Shown piece by piece: positions 52,733 through 64,000 of a stretch of 64,000 bases of DNA. Source of the stretch: Parapristionchus giblindavisi (Eukaryota; Nematoda; Chromadorea; Rhabditida; Diplogasteridae). The notes beneath the pieces were generated by a model. That model saw nothing but the letters and a program-made list of their open reading frames with translations, had not been told where the DNA came from and ran no database searches. The stretch is taken from NCBI GenBank assembly GCA_943737045.1, contig CALSFV010000010.1:62001-126000 (forward strand), written 5' to 3'. The stretch's first letter is position 1. Each line of letters opens with the position of its first letter. The translations under genes were made by a program, and so were the position numbers.

Positions 52733-54336
52733 TGTACTTCGGTCATTATAGCAGCAGTAAAATATCACAGCTCGACATGACCTGAAGTGTGTCTCATTCA
52801 GAATTTTTTCCTCTTTCACATAGTATATTACTCGATAAGTATCATTGACAATTAGACTTGTAACGAATTATTTTGTACCAAAAACAGAGAGTATTGAAAG
52901 ATAAATTTACATATTGGCCGTACTGACCACTTTGAAATAGTCTATCTTATTCAGAATTTTTCGCTCTTTCATTTGGTATATGACACGATAGGTTTCATTT
53001 TCATTTTCATATTTCTCAAGTTATCTTGATCATATCAGAGTAAAAGCTACTTTTGTACTTCGGTCATTATAGCAGCAGTAAAATATCACAGCTCGACATG
53101 ACCTGAAGTGTGTCTCATTCAGAATTTTTTCCTCTTTCACATAGTATATTACTCGATAAGTATCATTGACAATTAGACTTGTAAGGAATTATTTTGTACC
53201 AAAAACAGAGAGTATTGAAAGATAAATTTACATATTGGCCGTACTGACCACTTTGAAATAGTCTATCTTATTCAGAATTTTTCGCTCTTTCATTTGGTAT
53301 ATGACACGATAGGTTTCATTTTCATTTTCATATTTCTCAAGTTATCTTGATCATATCAGAGTAAAAGCTACTTTTGTACTTCGGTCATTATAGAAGCAGT
53401 AAAATATCACAGCTCGACATGACCTGAAGTGTGTCTCATTCAGAATTTTTTCCTCTTTCATATAGTATATTACTCGATAAGTATCATTGACAATTAGACT
53501 TGTAACGAATTATTTTGTACCAAAAACAGAGAGTATTGAAAGATAAATTTACATATTGGCCGTACTGACCACTTTGAAATAGTCTATCTTATTCAGAATT
53601 TTTCGCTCTTTCATTTGGTATATGACACGATAGGTTTCATTTCCATTTTCATTTTTCTCAAGTTATCTTGATCATATCAGAGTAAAAGCTACTTTTGTAC
53701 TTCGGTCATTATAGCAGCAGTAAAATATCACAGCTCGACATGACCTGAAGTGTGTCTCATTCAGAATTTTTTCCTCTTTCACATAGTATATTACTCGATA
53801 AGTATCATTGACAATTAGACTTGTAACGAATTATTTTGTACCAAAAACAGAGAGTATTGAAAGATAAATTTACATATTGGCCGTACTGACCACTTTGAAA
53901 TAGTCTATCTTATTCAGAATTTTTCGCTCTTTCATTTGGTATATGACACGATAGGTTTCATTTTCATTTTCATTTTTCTCAAGTTATCTTGATCATATCA
54001 GAGTAAAAGCTACTTTTGTACTTCGGTCATTATAGCAGCAGTAAAATATCACAGCTCGACATGACCTGAAGTGTGTCTCATTCAGAATTTTTTCCTCTTT
54101 CATATAGTATATTACTCGATAAGTATCATTGACAATTAGACTTGTAACGAATTATTTTGTACCAAAACAGAGAGTATTGAAAGATAAATTTACATATTGG
54201 CCGTACTGACCACTTTGAAATAGTCTATCTTATTCAGAATTTTTCGCTCTTTCATTTGGTATATGACACGATAGGTTTCATTTTCATTTTCATATTTCTC
54301 AAATTATCTTGATCATATCAGAGTAAAAGCTACTTT

Positions 54337-56262
54337 TGTACTTCGGTCATTATAGCAGCAGTAAAATATCACAGCTCGACATGACCTGAAGTGTGTCTCA
54401 TTCAGATTTTTTTCCTCTTTCACATAGTATAATACACGATAAGTATCATTGACAATTAGACTTGTAACGAATTATTTTGTACCAAAAACAGAGAGTATTG
54501 AAAGATATATTTACATATTGGCCGTACTGACCACTTTGAAATAGTCTATCTTATTCAGAATTTTTCGCTCTTTCATTTGGTATATGACACGATAGGTTTC
54601 ATTTTCATTTTCATATTTCTCAAGTTATCTTGATCATATCAGAGTAAAAGCTACTTTTGTACTTCGGTCATTATAGCAGCAGTAAAATATCACAGCTCGA
54701 CATGACCTGAAGTGTGTCTCATTCAGAATTTTTTCCTCTTTCATATAGTATATTACTCGATAAGTATCATTGACAATTAGACTTGTAACGAATTATTTTG
54801 TACCAAAAACAGAGAGTATTGAAAGATAAATTTACATATTGGCCGTACTGACCACTTTGAAATAGTCTATCTTATTCAGAATTTTTCGCTCTTTCATTTG
54901 GTATATGACACGATAGGTTTCATTTTCATTTTCATTTTTCTCAAGTTATCTTGATCATATCAGAGTAAAAGCTACTTTTGTACTTCGGTCATTATAGCAG
55001 CAGTAAAATATCACAGCTCGACATGACCTGAAGTGTGTCTCATTCAGAATTTTTTCCTATTTCACATAGTATATTACTCGATAAGTATCATTGACAATTA
55101 GACTTGTAACGAATTATTTTGTACCAAAAACATAGAGTATTGAAAGATAAATTTACATATTGGCCGTACTGACCACTTTGAAATAGTCTATCTTATTCAG
55201 AATTTTCCGCTCTTTCATTTGGTATATGACACGATAGGTTTCATTTTCATTTTCATATTTCTCAAGTTATCTTGATCATATCAGAGTAAAAGCTACTTTT
55301 GTACTTCGGTCATTATAGCAGCAGTAAAATATCACAGCTCGACATGACCTGAAGTGTGTCTCATTCAGAATTTTTTCCTCTTTCACATAGTATATTACTC
55401 GATAAGTCTCATTGACAATTAGACTTGTAACGAATTATTTTGTACCAAAAACAGAGAGTATTGAAAGATAAATTTACATATTGGCCGTACTGACCACTTT
55501 GAAATAGTCTATCTTATTCAGAATTTTTCGCTCTTTCATTTGGTATATGACACGATAGGTTTCATTTTCATTTTCATTTTTCTCAAGTTATCTTGATCAT
55601 ATCAGAGTAAAAGCTACTTTTGTACTTCGGTCATTATAGCAGCAGTAAAATATCACAGCTCGACATGACCTGAAGTGTGTCTCATTCAGAATTTTTTCCT
55701 CTTTCACATAGTATATTACTCGATAAGTATCATTGACAATTAGACTTGTAACGAATTATTTTGTACCAAAAACAGAGAGTATTGAAAGATAAATTTACAT
55801 ATTGGCCGTACTGACCACTTTGAAATAGTCTATCTTATTTAGAATTTCTCGCTCTTTCATTTGGTATATGACACGATAGGTTTCATTTTCATTTTCATAT
55901 TTCTCAAGTTATCTTGATCATATCAGAGTAAAAGCTACTTTTGTACTTCGGTCATTATAGCAGCAGTAAAATATCACAGCTCGACATGACCTGAAGTGTG
56001 TCTCATTCAGAATTTTTTTCCTCTTTCACATAGTATATTACTCGATAAGTATCATTGACAATTAGACTTGTAACGAATTATTTTGTACCAAAACAGAGAG
56101 TATTGAAAGATAAATTTACATATTGGCCGTACTGACCACTTTGAAATAGTCTATCTTATTCAGAATTTTTCGCTCTTTCATTTGGTATATGACACGATAG
56201 GTTTCATTTTCATTTTCATATTTCTCAAGTTATCTTGATCATATCAGAGTAAAAGCTACTTT
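54337..56262. repeat. Divergent 6-mer unit preceding the higher-order repeats (1926 bp)
   Basis: It begins with the CAGATTTTTTT/ATAATACACG monomer at 54337 that also opens every later unit, followed by a TTTCATATAG monomer (54658). The middle monomers are different: 54979 has CCTATTTC, ACATAGAG and TTTTCCGC; 55300 has ATAAGTCTC. The last two (55621 TTTCTCGC and 55942 seven T plus one-A deletion) match the end of the later units. AAGATATATTT in 54337 is seen again only at 63639. Confidence 0.78.
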
Positions 56263-58828
56263 TGTACTTCGGTCATTATAGCAGCAGTAAAATATCACAG
56301 CTCGACATGACCTGAAGTGTGTCTCATTCAGATTTTTTTCCTCTTTCACATAGTATAATACACGATAAGTATCATTGACAATTAGACTTGTAACGAATTA
56401 TTTTGTACCAAAAACAGAGAGTATTGAAAGATAAATTTACATATTGGCCGTACTGACCACTTTGAAATAGTCTATCTTATTCAGAATTTTTCGCTCTTTC
56501 ATTTGGTATATGACACGATAGGTTTCATTTTCATTTTCATATTTCTCAAGTTATCTTGATCATATCAGAGTAAAAGCTACTTTTGTACTTCGGTCATTAT
56601 AGCAGCAGTAAAATATCACAGCTCGACATGACCTGAAGTGTGTCTCATTCAGAATTTTTTCCTCTTTCATATAGTATATTACTCGATAAGTATCATTGAC
56701 AATTAGACTTGTAACGAATTATTTTGTACCAAAAACAGAGAGTATTGAAAGATAAATTTACATATTGGCCGTACTGACCACTTTGAAATAGTCTATCTTA
56801 TTCAGAATTTTTCGCTCTTTCATTTGGTATATGACACGATAGGTTTCATTTTCATTTTCATTTTTCTCAAATTATCTTGATCATATCAGAGTAAAAGCTA
56901 CTTTTGTACTTCGGTCATTATAGCAGCAGTAAAATATCACAGCTCGACATGACCTGAAGTGTGTCTCATTCAGAATTTTTTCCTCTTTCACATAGTATAT
57001 TACTCGATAAGTATCATTGACAATTAGGCTTGTAACGAATTATTTTGTACCAAAACAGAGAGTATTGAAAGATAAATTTACATATTGGCCGTACTGACCA
57101 CTTTGAAATAGTCTATCTTATTTAGAATTTCTCGCTCTTTCATTTGGTATATGACACGATAGGTTTCATTTTCATTTTCATATTTCTCAAGTTATCTTGA
57201 TCATATCAGAGTAAAAGCTACTTTTGTACTTCGGTCATTATAGCAGCAGTAAAATATCATAGCTCGACATGACCTGAAGTGTGTCTCATTCAGAATTTTT
57301 TCCTCTTTCACATAGTATATTACTCGATAAGTATCATTGACAATTAGACTTGTATCGAATTATTTTGTACCAAAAACAGAGAGTATTGAAAGATAAATTT
57401 ACATATTGGCCGTACTGACCACTTTGAAATAGTCTATCTTATTTAGAATTTTTCGCTCTTTCATTTGGTATATGACACGATAGGTTTCATTTTCATTTTC
57501 ATTTTTCTCAAGTTATCTTGATCATATCAGAGTAAAAGCTACTTTTGTACTTCGGTCAGTATAGCAGCAGTAAAATATCACAGCTCGACATGACCTGAAG
57601 TGTGTCTCATTCAGAATTTTTTCCTCTTTCACATAGTATATTACTCGATAAGTATCATTGACAATTAGACTTGTAACGAATTATTTTGTACCAAAACAGA
57701 GAGTATTGAAAGATAAATTTACATATTGGCCGTACTGACCACTTTGAAATAGTCTATCTTATTCAGAATTTTTCGCTCTTTCATTTGGTATATGACACGA
57801 TAGGTTTCATTTTCATTTTCATATTTCTCAAGTTATCTTGATCATATCAGAGTAAAAGCTACTTTTGTACTTCGGTCATTATAGCAGCAGTAAAATATCA
57901 CAGCTCGACATGACCTGAAGTGTGTCTCATTCAGAATTTTTTCCTCTTTCACATAGTATATTACTCGATAAGTATCATTGACAATTAGACTTGTAACGAA
58001 TTATTTTGTACCAAAAACAGAGAGTATTGAAAGATAAATTTACATATTGGCCGTACTGACCACTTTGAAATAGTCTATCTTATTCAGAATTTTTCGCTCT
58101 TTCATTTGGTATATGACACGATAGGTTTCATTTTCATTTTCATTTTTCTCAAGTTATCTTGATCATATCAGAGTAAAAGCTACTTTTGTACTTCGGTCAT
58201 TATAGCAGCAGTAAAATATCACAGCTCGACATGACCTGAAGTGTGTCTCATTCAGAATTTTTTCCTCTTTCACATAGTATATTACTCGATAAGTATCATT
58301 GACAATTAGACTTGTAACGAATTATTTTGTACCAAAAACAGAGAGTATTGAAAGATAAATTTACATATTGGCCGTACTGACCACTTTGAAATAGTCTATC
58401 TTATTTAGAATTTCTCGCTCTTTCATTTGGTATATGACACGATAGGTTTCATTTTCATTTTCATATTTCTCAAGTTATCTTGATCATATCAGAGTAAAAG
58501 CTACTTTTGTACTTCGGTCATTATAGCAGCAGTAAAATATCACAGCTCGACATGACCTGAAGTGTGTCTCATTCAGAATTTTTTTCCTCTTTCACATAGT
58601 ATATTACTCGATAAGTATCATTGACAATTAGACTTGTAACGAATTATTTTGTACCAAAACAGAGAGTATTGAAAGATAAATTTACATATTGGCCGTACTG
58701 ACCACTTTGAAATAGTCTATCTTATTCAGAATTTTTCGCTCTTTCATTTGGTATATGACACGATAGGTTTCATTTTCATTTTCATATTTCTCAAGTTATC
58801 TTGATCATATCAGAGTAAAAGCTACTTT
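56263..58828. repeat. 8-mer higher-order repeat, copy 1 (2566 bp)
   Basis: Eight ordered subtypes: 56263 (CAGATTTTTTT with ATAATACACG), 56584 (TTTCATATAG, ends CAAATTATC), 56905 (TTAGGCTT, one-A deletion, TTTCTCGC), 57225 (ATCATAGC with TTGTATCG), 57546 (GGTCAGTATAG, one-A deletion), 57866 (plain), 58187 (TTTCTCGC), 58508 (seven T, one-A deletion). The next CAGATTTTTTT monomer at 58829 starts a new unit. The same order recurs at 60754 and, minus two monomers, at 58829. Confidence 0.9.
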
Positions 58829-60753
58829 TGTACTTCGGTCATTATAGCAGCAGTAAAATATCACAGCTCGACATGACCTGAAGTGTGTCTCATTCAGATT
58901 TTTTTCCTCTTTCACATAGTATAATACACGATAAGTATCATTGACAATTAGACTTGTAACGAATTATTTTGTACCAAAAACAGAGAGTATTGAAAGATAA
59001 ATTTACATATTGGCCGTACTGACCACTTTGAAATAGTCTATCTTATTCAGAATTTTTCGCTCTTTCATTTGGTATATGACACGATAGGTTTCATTTTCAT
59101 TTTCATATTTCTCAAGTTATCTTGATCATATCAGAGTAAAAGCTACTTTTGTACTTCGGTCATTATAGCAGCAGTAAAATATCACAGCTCGACATGACCT
59201 GAAGTGTGTCTCATTCAGAATTTTTTCCTCTTTCATATAGTATATTACTCGATAAGTATCATTGACAATTAGACTTGTAACGAATTATTTTGTACCAAAA
59301 ACAGAGAGTATTGAAAGATAAATTTACATATTGGCCGTACTGACCACTTTGAAATAGTCTATCTTATTCAGAATTTTTCGCTCTTTCATTTGGTATATGA
59401 CACGATAGGTTTCATTTTCATTTTCATTTTTCTCAAATTATCTTGATCATATCAGAGTAAAAGCTACTTTTGTACTTCGGTCATTATAGCAGCAGTAAAA
59501 TATCACAGCTCGACATGACCTGAAGTGTGTCTCATTCAGAATTTTTTCCTCTTTCACATAGTATATTACTCGATAAGTATCATTGACAATTAGGCTTGTA
59601 ACGAATTATTTTGTACCAAAACAGAGAGTATTGAAAGATAAATTTACATATTGGCCGTACTGACCACTTTGAAATAGTCTATCTTATTTAGAATTTCTCG
59701 CTCTTTCATTTGGTATATGACACGATAGGTTTCATTTTCATTTTCATATTTCTCAAGTTATCTTGATCATATCAGAGTAAAAGCTACTTTTGTACTTCGG
59801 TCATTATAGCAGCAGTAAAATATCATAGCTCGACATGACCTGAAGTGTGTCTCATTCAGAATTTTTTCCTCTTTCACATAGTATATTACTCGATAAGTAT
59901 CATTGACAATTAGACTTGTATCGAATTATTTTGTACCAAAAACAGAGAGTATTGAAAGATAAATTTACATATTGGCCGTACTGACCACTTTGAAATAGTC
60001 TATCTTATTTAGAATTTTTCGCTCTTTCATTTGGTATATGACACGATAGGTTTCATTTTCATTTTCATTTTTCTCAAGTTATCTTGATCATATCAGAGTA
60101 AAAGCTACTTTTGTACTTCGGTCATTATAGCAGCAGTAAAATATCACAGCTCGACATGACCTGAAGTGTGTCTCATTCAGAATTTTTTCCTCTTTCACAT
60201 AGTATATTACTCGATAAGTATCATTGACAATTAGACTTGTAACGAATTATTTTGTACCAAAAACAGAGAGTATTGAAAGATAAATTTACATATTGGCCGT
60301 ACTGACCACTTTGAAATAGTCTATCTTATTTAGAATTTCTCGCTCTTTCATTTGGTATATGACACGATAGGTTTCATTTTCATTTTCATATTTCTCAAGT
60401 TATCTTGATCATATCAGAGTAAAAGCTACTTTTGTACTTCGGTCATTATAGCAGCAGTAAAATATCACAGCTCGACATGACCTGAAGTGTGTCTCATTCA
60501 GAATTTTTTTCCTCTTTCACATAGTATATTACTCGATAAGTATCATTGACAATTAGACTTGTAACGAATTATTTTGTACCAAAACAGAGAGTATTGAAAG
60601 ATAAATTTACATATTGGCCGTACTGACCACTTTGAAATAGTCTATCTTATTCAGAATTTTTCGCTCTTTCATTTGGTATATGACACGATAGGTTTCATTT
60701 TCATTTTCATATTTCTCAAGTTATCTTGATCATATCAGAGTAAAAGCTACTTT
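58829..60753. repeat. 6-mer higher-order repeat (1925 bp), two-monomer deletion derivative
   Basis: Order: 58829, 59150, 59471, 59791, 60112, 60433. The first four match 56263, 56584, 56905 and 57225 in their markers; 60112 and 60433 match 58187 and 58508. The equivalents of 57546 (GGTCAGTATAG) and 57866 are missing. In 60112 the motif is the ordinary GGTCATTATAG, so the junction is consistent with an in-register exchange that dropped two whole monomers. An alternative is that the 8-mer gained two monomers. Confidence 0.85.
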
Positions 60754-63317
60754 TGTACTTCGGTCATTATAGCAGCAGTAAAATATCACAGCTCGACATG
60801 ACCTGAAGTGTGTCTCATTCAGATTTTTTTCCTCTTTCACATAGTATAATACACGATAAGTATCATTGACAATTAGACTTGTAACGAATTATTTTGTACC
60901 AAAAACAGAGAGTATTGAAAGATAAATTTACATATTGGCCGTACTGACCACTTTGAAATAGTCTATCTTATTCAGAATTTTTCGCTCTTTCATTTGGTAT
61001 ATGACACGATAGGTTTCATTTTCATTTTCATATTTCTCAAGTTATCTTGATCATATCAGAGTAAAAGCTACTTTTGTACTTCGGTCATTATAGCAGCAGT
61101 AAAATATCACAGCTCGACATGACCTGAAGTGTGTCTCATTCAGAATTTTTTCCTCTTTCATATAGTATATTACTCGATAAGTATCATTGACAATTAGACT
61201 TGTAACGAATTATTTTGTACCAAAAACAGAGAGTATTGAAAGATAAATTTACATATTGGCCGTACTGACCACTTTGAAATAGTCTATCTTATTCAGAATT
61301 TTTCGCTCTTTCATTTGGTATATGACACGATAGGTTTCATTTTCATTTTCATTTTTCTCAAATTATCTTGATCATATCAGAGTAAAAGCTACTTTTGTAC
61401 TTCGGTCATTATAGCAGCAGTAAAATATCACAGCTCGACATGACCTGAAGTGTGTCTCATTCAGAATTTTTTCCTCTTTCACATAGTATATTACTCGATA
61501 AGTATCATTGACAATTAGGCTTGTAACGAATTATTTTGTACCAAAACAGAGAGTATTGAAAGATAAATTTACATATTGGCCGTACTGACCACTTTGAAAT
61601 AGTCTATCTTATTTAGAATTTCTCGCTCTTTCATTTGGTATATGACACGATAGGTTTCATTTTCATTTTCATATTTCTCAAGTTATCTTGATCATATCAG
61701 AGTAAAAGCTACTTTTGTACTTCGGTCATTATAGCAGCAGTAAAATATCATAGCTCGACATGACCTGAAGTGTGTCTCATTCAGAATTTTTTCCTCTTTC
61801 ACATAGTATATTACTCGATAAGTATCATTGACAATTAGACTTGTATCGAATTATTTTGTACCAAAAACAGAGAGTATTGAAAGATAAATTTACATATTGG
61901 CCGTACTGACCACTTTGAAATAGTCTATCTTATTTAGAATTTTTCGCTCTTTCATTTGGTATATGACACGATAGGTTTCATTTTCATTTTCATTTTTCTC
62001 AAGTTATCTTGATCATATCAGAGTAAAAGCTACTTTTGTACTTCGGTCAGTATAGCAGCAGTAAAATATCACAGCTCGACATGACCTGAAGTGTGTCTCA
62101 TTCAGAATTTTTTCCTCTTTCACATAGTATATTACTCGATAAGTATCATTGACAATTAGACTTGTAACGAATTATTTTGTACCAAAACAGAGAGTATTGA
62201 AAGATAAATTTACATATTGGCCGTACTGACCACTTTGAAATAGTCTATCTTATTCAGAATTTTTCGCTCTTTCATTTGGTATATGACACGATAGGTTTCA
62301 TTTTCATTTTCATATTTCTCAAGTTATCTTGATCATATCAGAGTAAAAGCTACTTTTGTACTTCGGTCATTATAGCAGCAGTAAAATATCACAGCTCGAC
62401 ATGACCTGAAGTGTGTCTCATTCAGAATTTTTTCCTCTTTCACATAGTATATTACTCGATAAGTATCATTGACAATTAGACTTGTAACGAATTATTTTGT
62501 ACCAAAAACAGAGAGTATTGAAAGATAAATTTACATATTGGCCGTACTGACCACTTTGAAATAGTCTATCTTATTCAGAATTTTTCGCTCTTTCATTTGG
62601 TATATGACACGATAGGTTTCATTTTCATTTTCATTTTTCTCAAGTTATCTTGATCATATCAGAGTAAAAGCTACTTTTGTACTTCGGTCATTATAGCAGC
62701 AGTAAAATATCACAGCTCGACATGACCTGAAGTGTGTCTCATTCAGAATTTTTTCCTCTTTCACATAGTATATTACTCGATAAGTATCATTGACAATTAG
62801 ACTTGTAACGAATTATTTTGTACCAAAACAGAGAGTATTGAAAGATAAATTTACATATTGGCCGTACTGACCACTTTGAAATAGTCTATCTTATTCAGAA
62901 TTTTTCGCTCTTTCATTTGGTATATGACACGATAGGTTTCATTTTCATTTTCATATTTCTCAAGTTATCTTGATCATATCAGAGTAAAAGCTACTTTTGT
63001 ACTTCGGTCATTATAGCAGCAGTAAAATATCACAGCTCGACATGACCTGAAGTGTGTCTCATTCAGAATTTTTTCCTCTTTCACATAGTATATTACTCGA
63101 TAAGTATCATTGACAATTAGACTTGTAACGAATTATTTTGTACCAAAACAGAGAGTATTGAAAGATAAATTTACATATTGGCCGTACTGACCACTTTGAA
63201 ATAGTCTATCTTATTCAGAATTTTTCGCTCTTTCATTTGGTATATGACACGATAGGTTTCATTTTCATTTTCATATTTCTCAAGTTATCTTGATCATATC
63301 AGAGTAAAAGCTACTTT
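60754..63317. repeat. 8-mer higher-order repeat, copy 2 (2564 bp)
   Basis: Order: 60754 (CAGATTTTTTT), 61075, 61396 (TTAGGCTT), 61716 (ATCATAGC, TTGTATCG), 62037 (GGTCAGTATAG), 62357, 62678 and 62998. Monomers 1 to 6 match copy 1 in all markers I checked. The last two differ: 62678 has the one-A deletion but lacks TTTCTCGC, and 62998 has the one-A deletion but not the seven-T run. This explains the 2-bp difference in unit length. A further unit starts at 63318 and runs out of the window. Confidence 0.87.
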
Positions 63318-63959
63318 TGTACTTCGGTCATTATAGCAGCAGTAAAATATCACAGCTCGACATGACCTGAAGTGTGTCTCATTCAGATTTTTTTCCTCTT
63401 TCACATAGTATAATACACGATAAGTATCATTGACAATTAGACTTGTAACGAATTATTTTGTACCAAAAACAGAGAGTATTGAAAGATAAATTTACATATT
63501 GGCCGTACTGACCACTTTGAAATAGTCTATCTTATTCAGAATTTTTCGCTCTTTCATTTGGTATATGACACGATAGGTTTCATTTTCATTTTCATATTTC
63601 TCAAGTTATCTTGATCATATCAGAGTAAAAGCTACTTTTGTACTTCGGTCATTATAGCAGCAGTAAAATATCACAGCTCGACATGACCTGAAGTGTGTCT
63701 CATTCAGAATTTTTTCCTCTTTCATATAGTATATTACTCGATAAGTATCATTGACAATTAGACTTGTAACGAATTATTTTGTACCAAAAACAGAGAGTAT
63801 TGAAAGATATATTTACATATTGGCCGTACTGACCACTTTGAAATAGTCTATCTTATTCAGAATTTTTCGCTCTTTCATTTGGTATATGACACGATAGGTT
63901 TCATTTTCATTTTCATTTTTCTCAAGTTATCTTGATCATATCAGAGTAAAAGCTACTTT

Positions 63960-64000
63960 TGTACTTCGGTCATTATAGCAGCAGTAAAATATCACAGCTC
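63960..64000. repeat. Partial monomer at the right edge
   Basis: The first 41 bases of the 201st monomer, identical to the consensus over that length. The array clearly continues beyond the window. Confidence 0.95.

Larger units (their letters stand above)
38610..54016. repeat. Zone 4: TGTTTCTC/TTTACC monomer subtype zone
   Basis: Starts: 38610 (322 bp); 38932 then every 321 bp to 47278 (320 bp, five-T run); 47598 then every 321 bp to 52413 (320 bp); 52733, 53054, 53375 and 53696. Thirteen copies carry linked changes GTGTTTCTC and TTTTTACCTC in half A: 40858, 41179, 42784, 43105, 45352, 46315, 47598, 47919, 48240, 49203, 49524, 49845 and 50166. The first two linked positions are about 18 bases apart and always change together. 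Another marker, TTGTAAGGAATT, is at 41500, 45673, 46636, 50487 and 53054. TATAACAGC is at 43747, 44068 and 51450. The 52413 copy is the most diverged here, with CCAAAATAGAG, TGTAGCG, TATTACACG and CATTTTTATA changes. Confidence 0.92.
1..64000. repeat. Satellite DNA array, 321-bp monomer, 200 complete copies
   Basis: The entire window is a head-to-tail tandem array with no interruption and no change of orientation. Counting from the TGTACTTCGG motif at position 1, 200 complete monomers end at 63959 and a 41-base partial monomer follows. Most monomers are 321 bp; others are 311, 312, 314, 320 or 322 bp through a few recurring indels. Neighbouring monomers usually differ at only a handful of positions. 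Such uniformity over tens of kilobases is characteristic of eukaryotic satellite DNA kept homogeneous by unequal exchange and gene conversion (established for satellite families). No stretch lacks repeat sequence, so there is no intergenic or single-copy DNA. Centromeric, pericentromeric or subtelomeric location cannot be decided from the sequence. I do not recognise the family. Confidence 0.98.
54017..64000. repeat. Zone 5: one-A-deletion monomers in 6-mer/8-mer higher-order repeats
   Basis: Monomer starts: 54017, 54337, 54658, 54979, 55300, 55621, 55942, 56263, 56584, 56905, 57225, 57546, 57866, 58187, 58508, 58829, 59150, 59471, 59791, 60112, 60433, 60754, 61075, 61396, 61716, 62037, 62357, 62678, 62998, 63318, 63639 and 63960 (partial). 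ACCAAAACAG, one A short, marks 54017, 55942, 56905, 57546, 58508, 59471, 60433, 61396, 62037, 62678 and 62998. It is not seen in earlier zones, apart from the related CCAAAATAGAG form at 52413. Three of these (55942, 58508, 60433) also have an extra T and stay at 321 bp. Other markers: TTTCTCGC at 55621, 56905, 58187, 59471, 60112 and 61396; CAAATTATC at the ends of 54017, 56584, 59150 and 61075. Confidence 0.92.

Noticed and set aside
1..64000. CRISPR array or other bacterial repeat system
   Set aside because: There are no unique spacers; the whole 311-322-bp unit repeats, and no cas-like or other coding sequence is present.
1..64000. Telomeric repeat or ribosomal DNA spacer
   Set aside because: No TTAGGG/TTTAGGG/TTAGG runs and no rRNA-like sequence were seen; the TTTTCA tract is only about three units long per monomer.

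Overview
The whole 64-kb window is one uninterrupted satellite DNA array. A monomer of 321 bp (about 31% G+C) is repeated head to tail, always in the same orientation: 200 complete monomers from position 1 to 63959, then the first 41 bases of the next. I set the monomer phase at the T of the TGTACTTCGG motif. I found no gene, RNA gene, transposable element, inversion or single-copy spacer. All six reading frames of the consensus monomer contain stops, and no stop-free stretch exceeds about 53 codons.

This organisation is typical of eukaryotic heterochromatin (centromeric, pericentromeric or subtelomeric), not of a bacterium, archaeon or virus. I do not recognise the family and cannot name the organism. 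A plant or an invertebrate is possible. CpG is only mildly depleted (7 per monomer against about 7.9 expected from base composition), which fits weakly methylated or recently amplified DNA.

There are three levels of structure. (1) The 321-bp monomer is itself an old, diverged dimer: half A (146 bp) and half B (175 bp) share three collinear anchors, including a 58-bp core about 79% identical. (2) Monomers fall into subtypes marked by small indels and substitutions. These include a 7-bp deletion (314 bp), a 10-bp deletion (311 bp), a one-A deletion (320 bp) and extra-T forms (322 or 312 bp). (3) Subtypes recur in order, making higher-order repeats of 2, 3, 5, 6, 8, 12 and about 23 monomers.

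Layout by subtype: zone 1 (1-6065) mixes 314- and 321-bp forms. Zone 2 (6066-23522) holds every 10-bp-deletion monomer, the rest of the 7-bp-deletion monomers, and tandem 12-mer and 5-mer blocks. Zone 3 (23523-38609) is 47 consecutive monomers of exactly 321 bp with a GGTAAATGAC and ATTGGCAATT variant family. Zone 4 (38610-54016) carries a TGTTTCTC/TTTACC subtype and local trimer duplications. Zone 5 (54017-64000) is an alternating 6-mer/8-mer higher-order repeat with one-A-deletion monomers. Both window ends lie inside homogeneous array, so neither edge is reached.

The pattern is what repeated unequal exchange and local amplification produce. Positions were read by eye. Monomer boundaries were chained by their spacing and checked at most junctions, while percentage identities were hand-counted only where stated.
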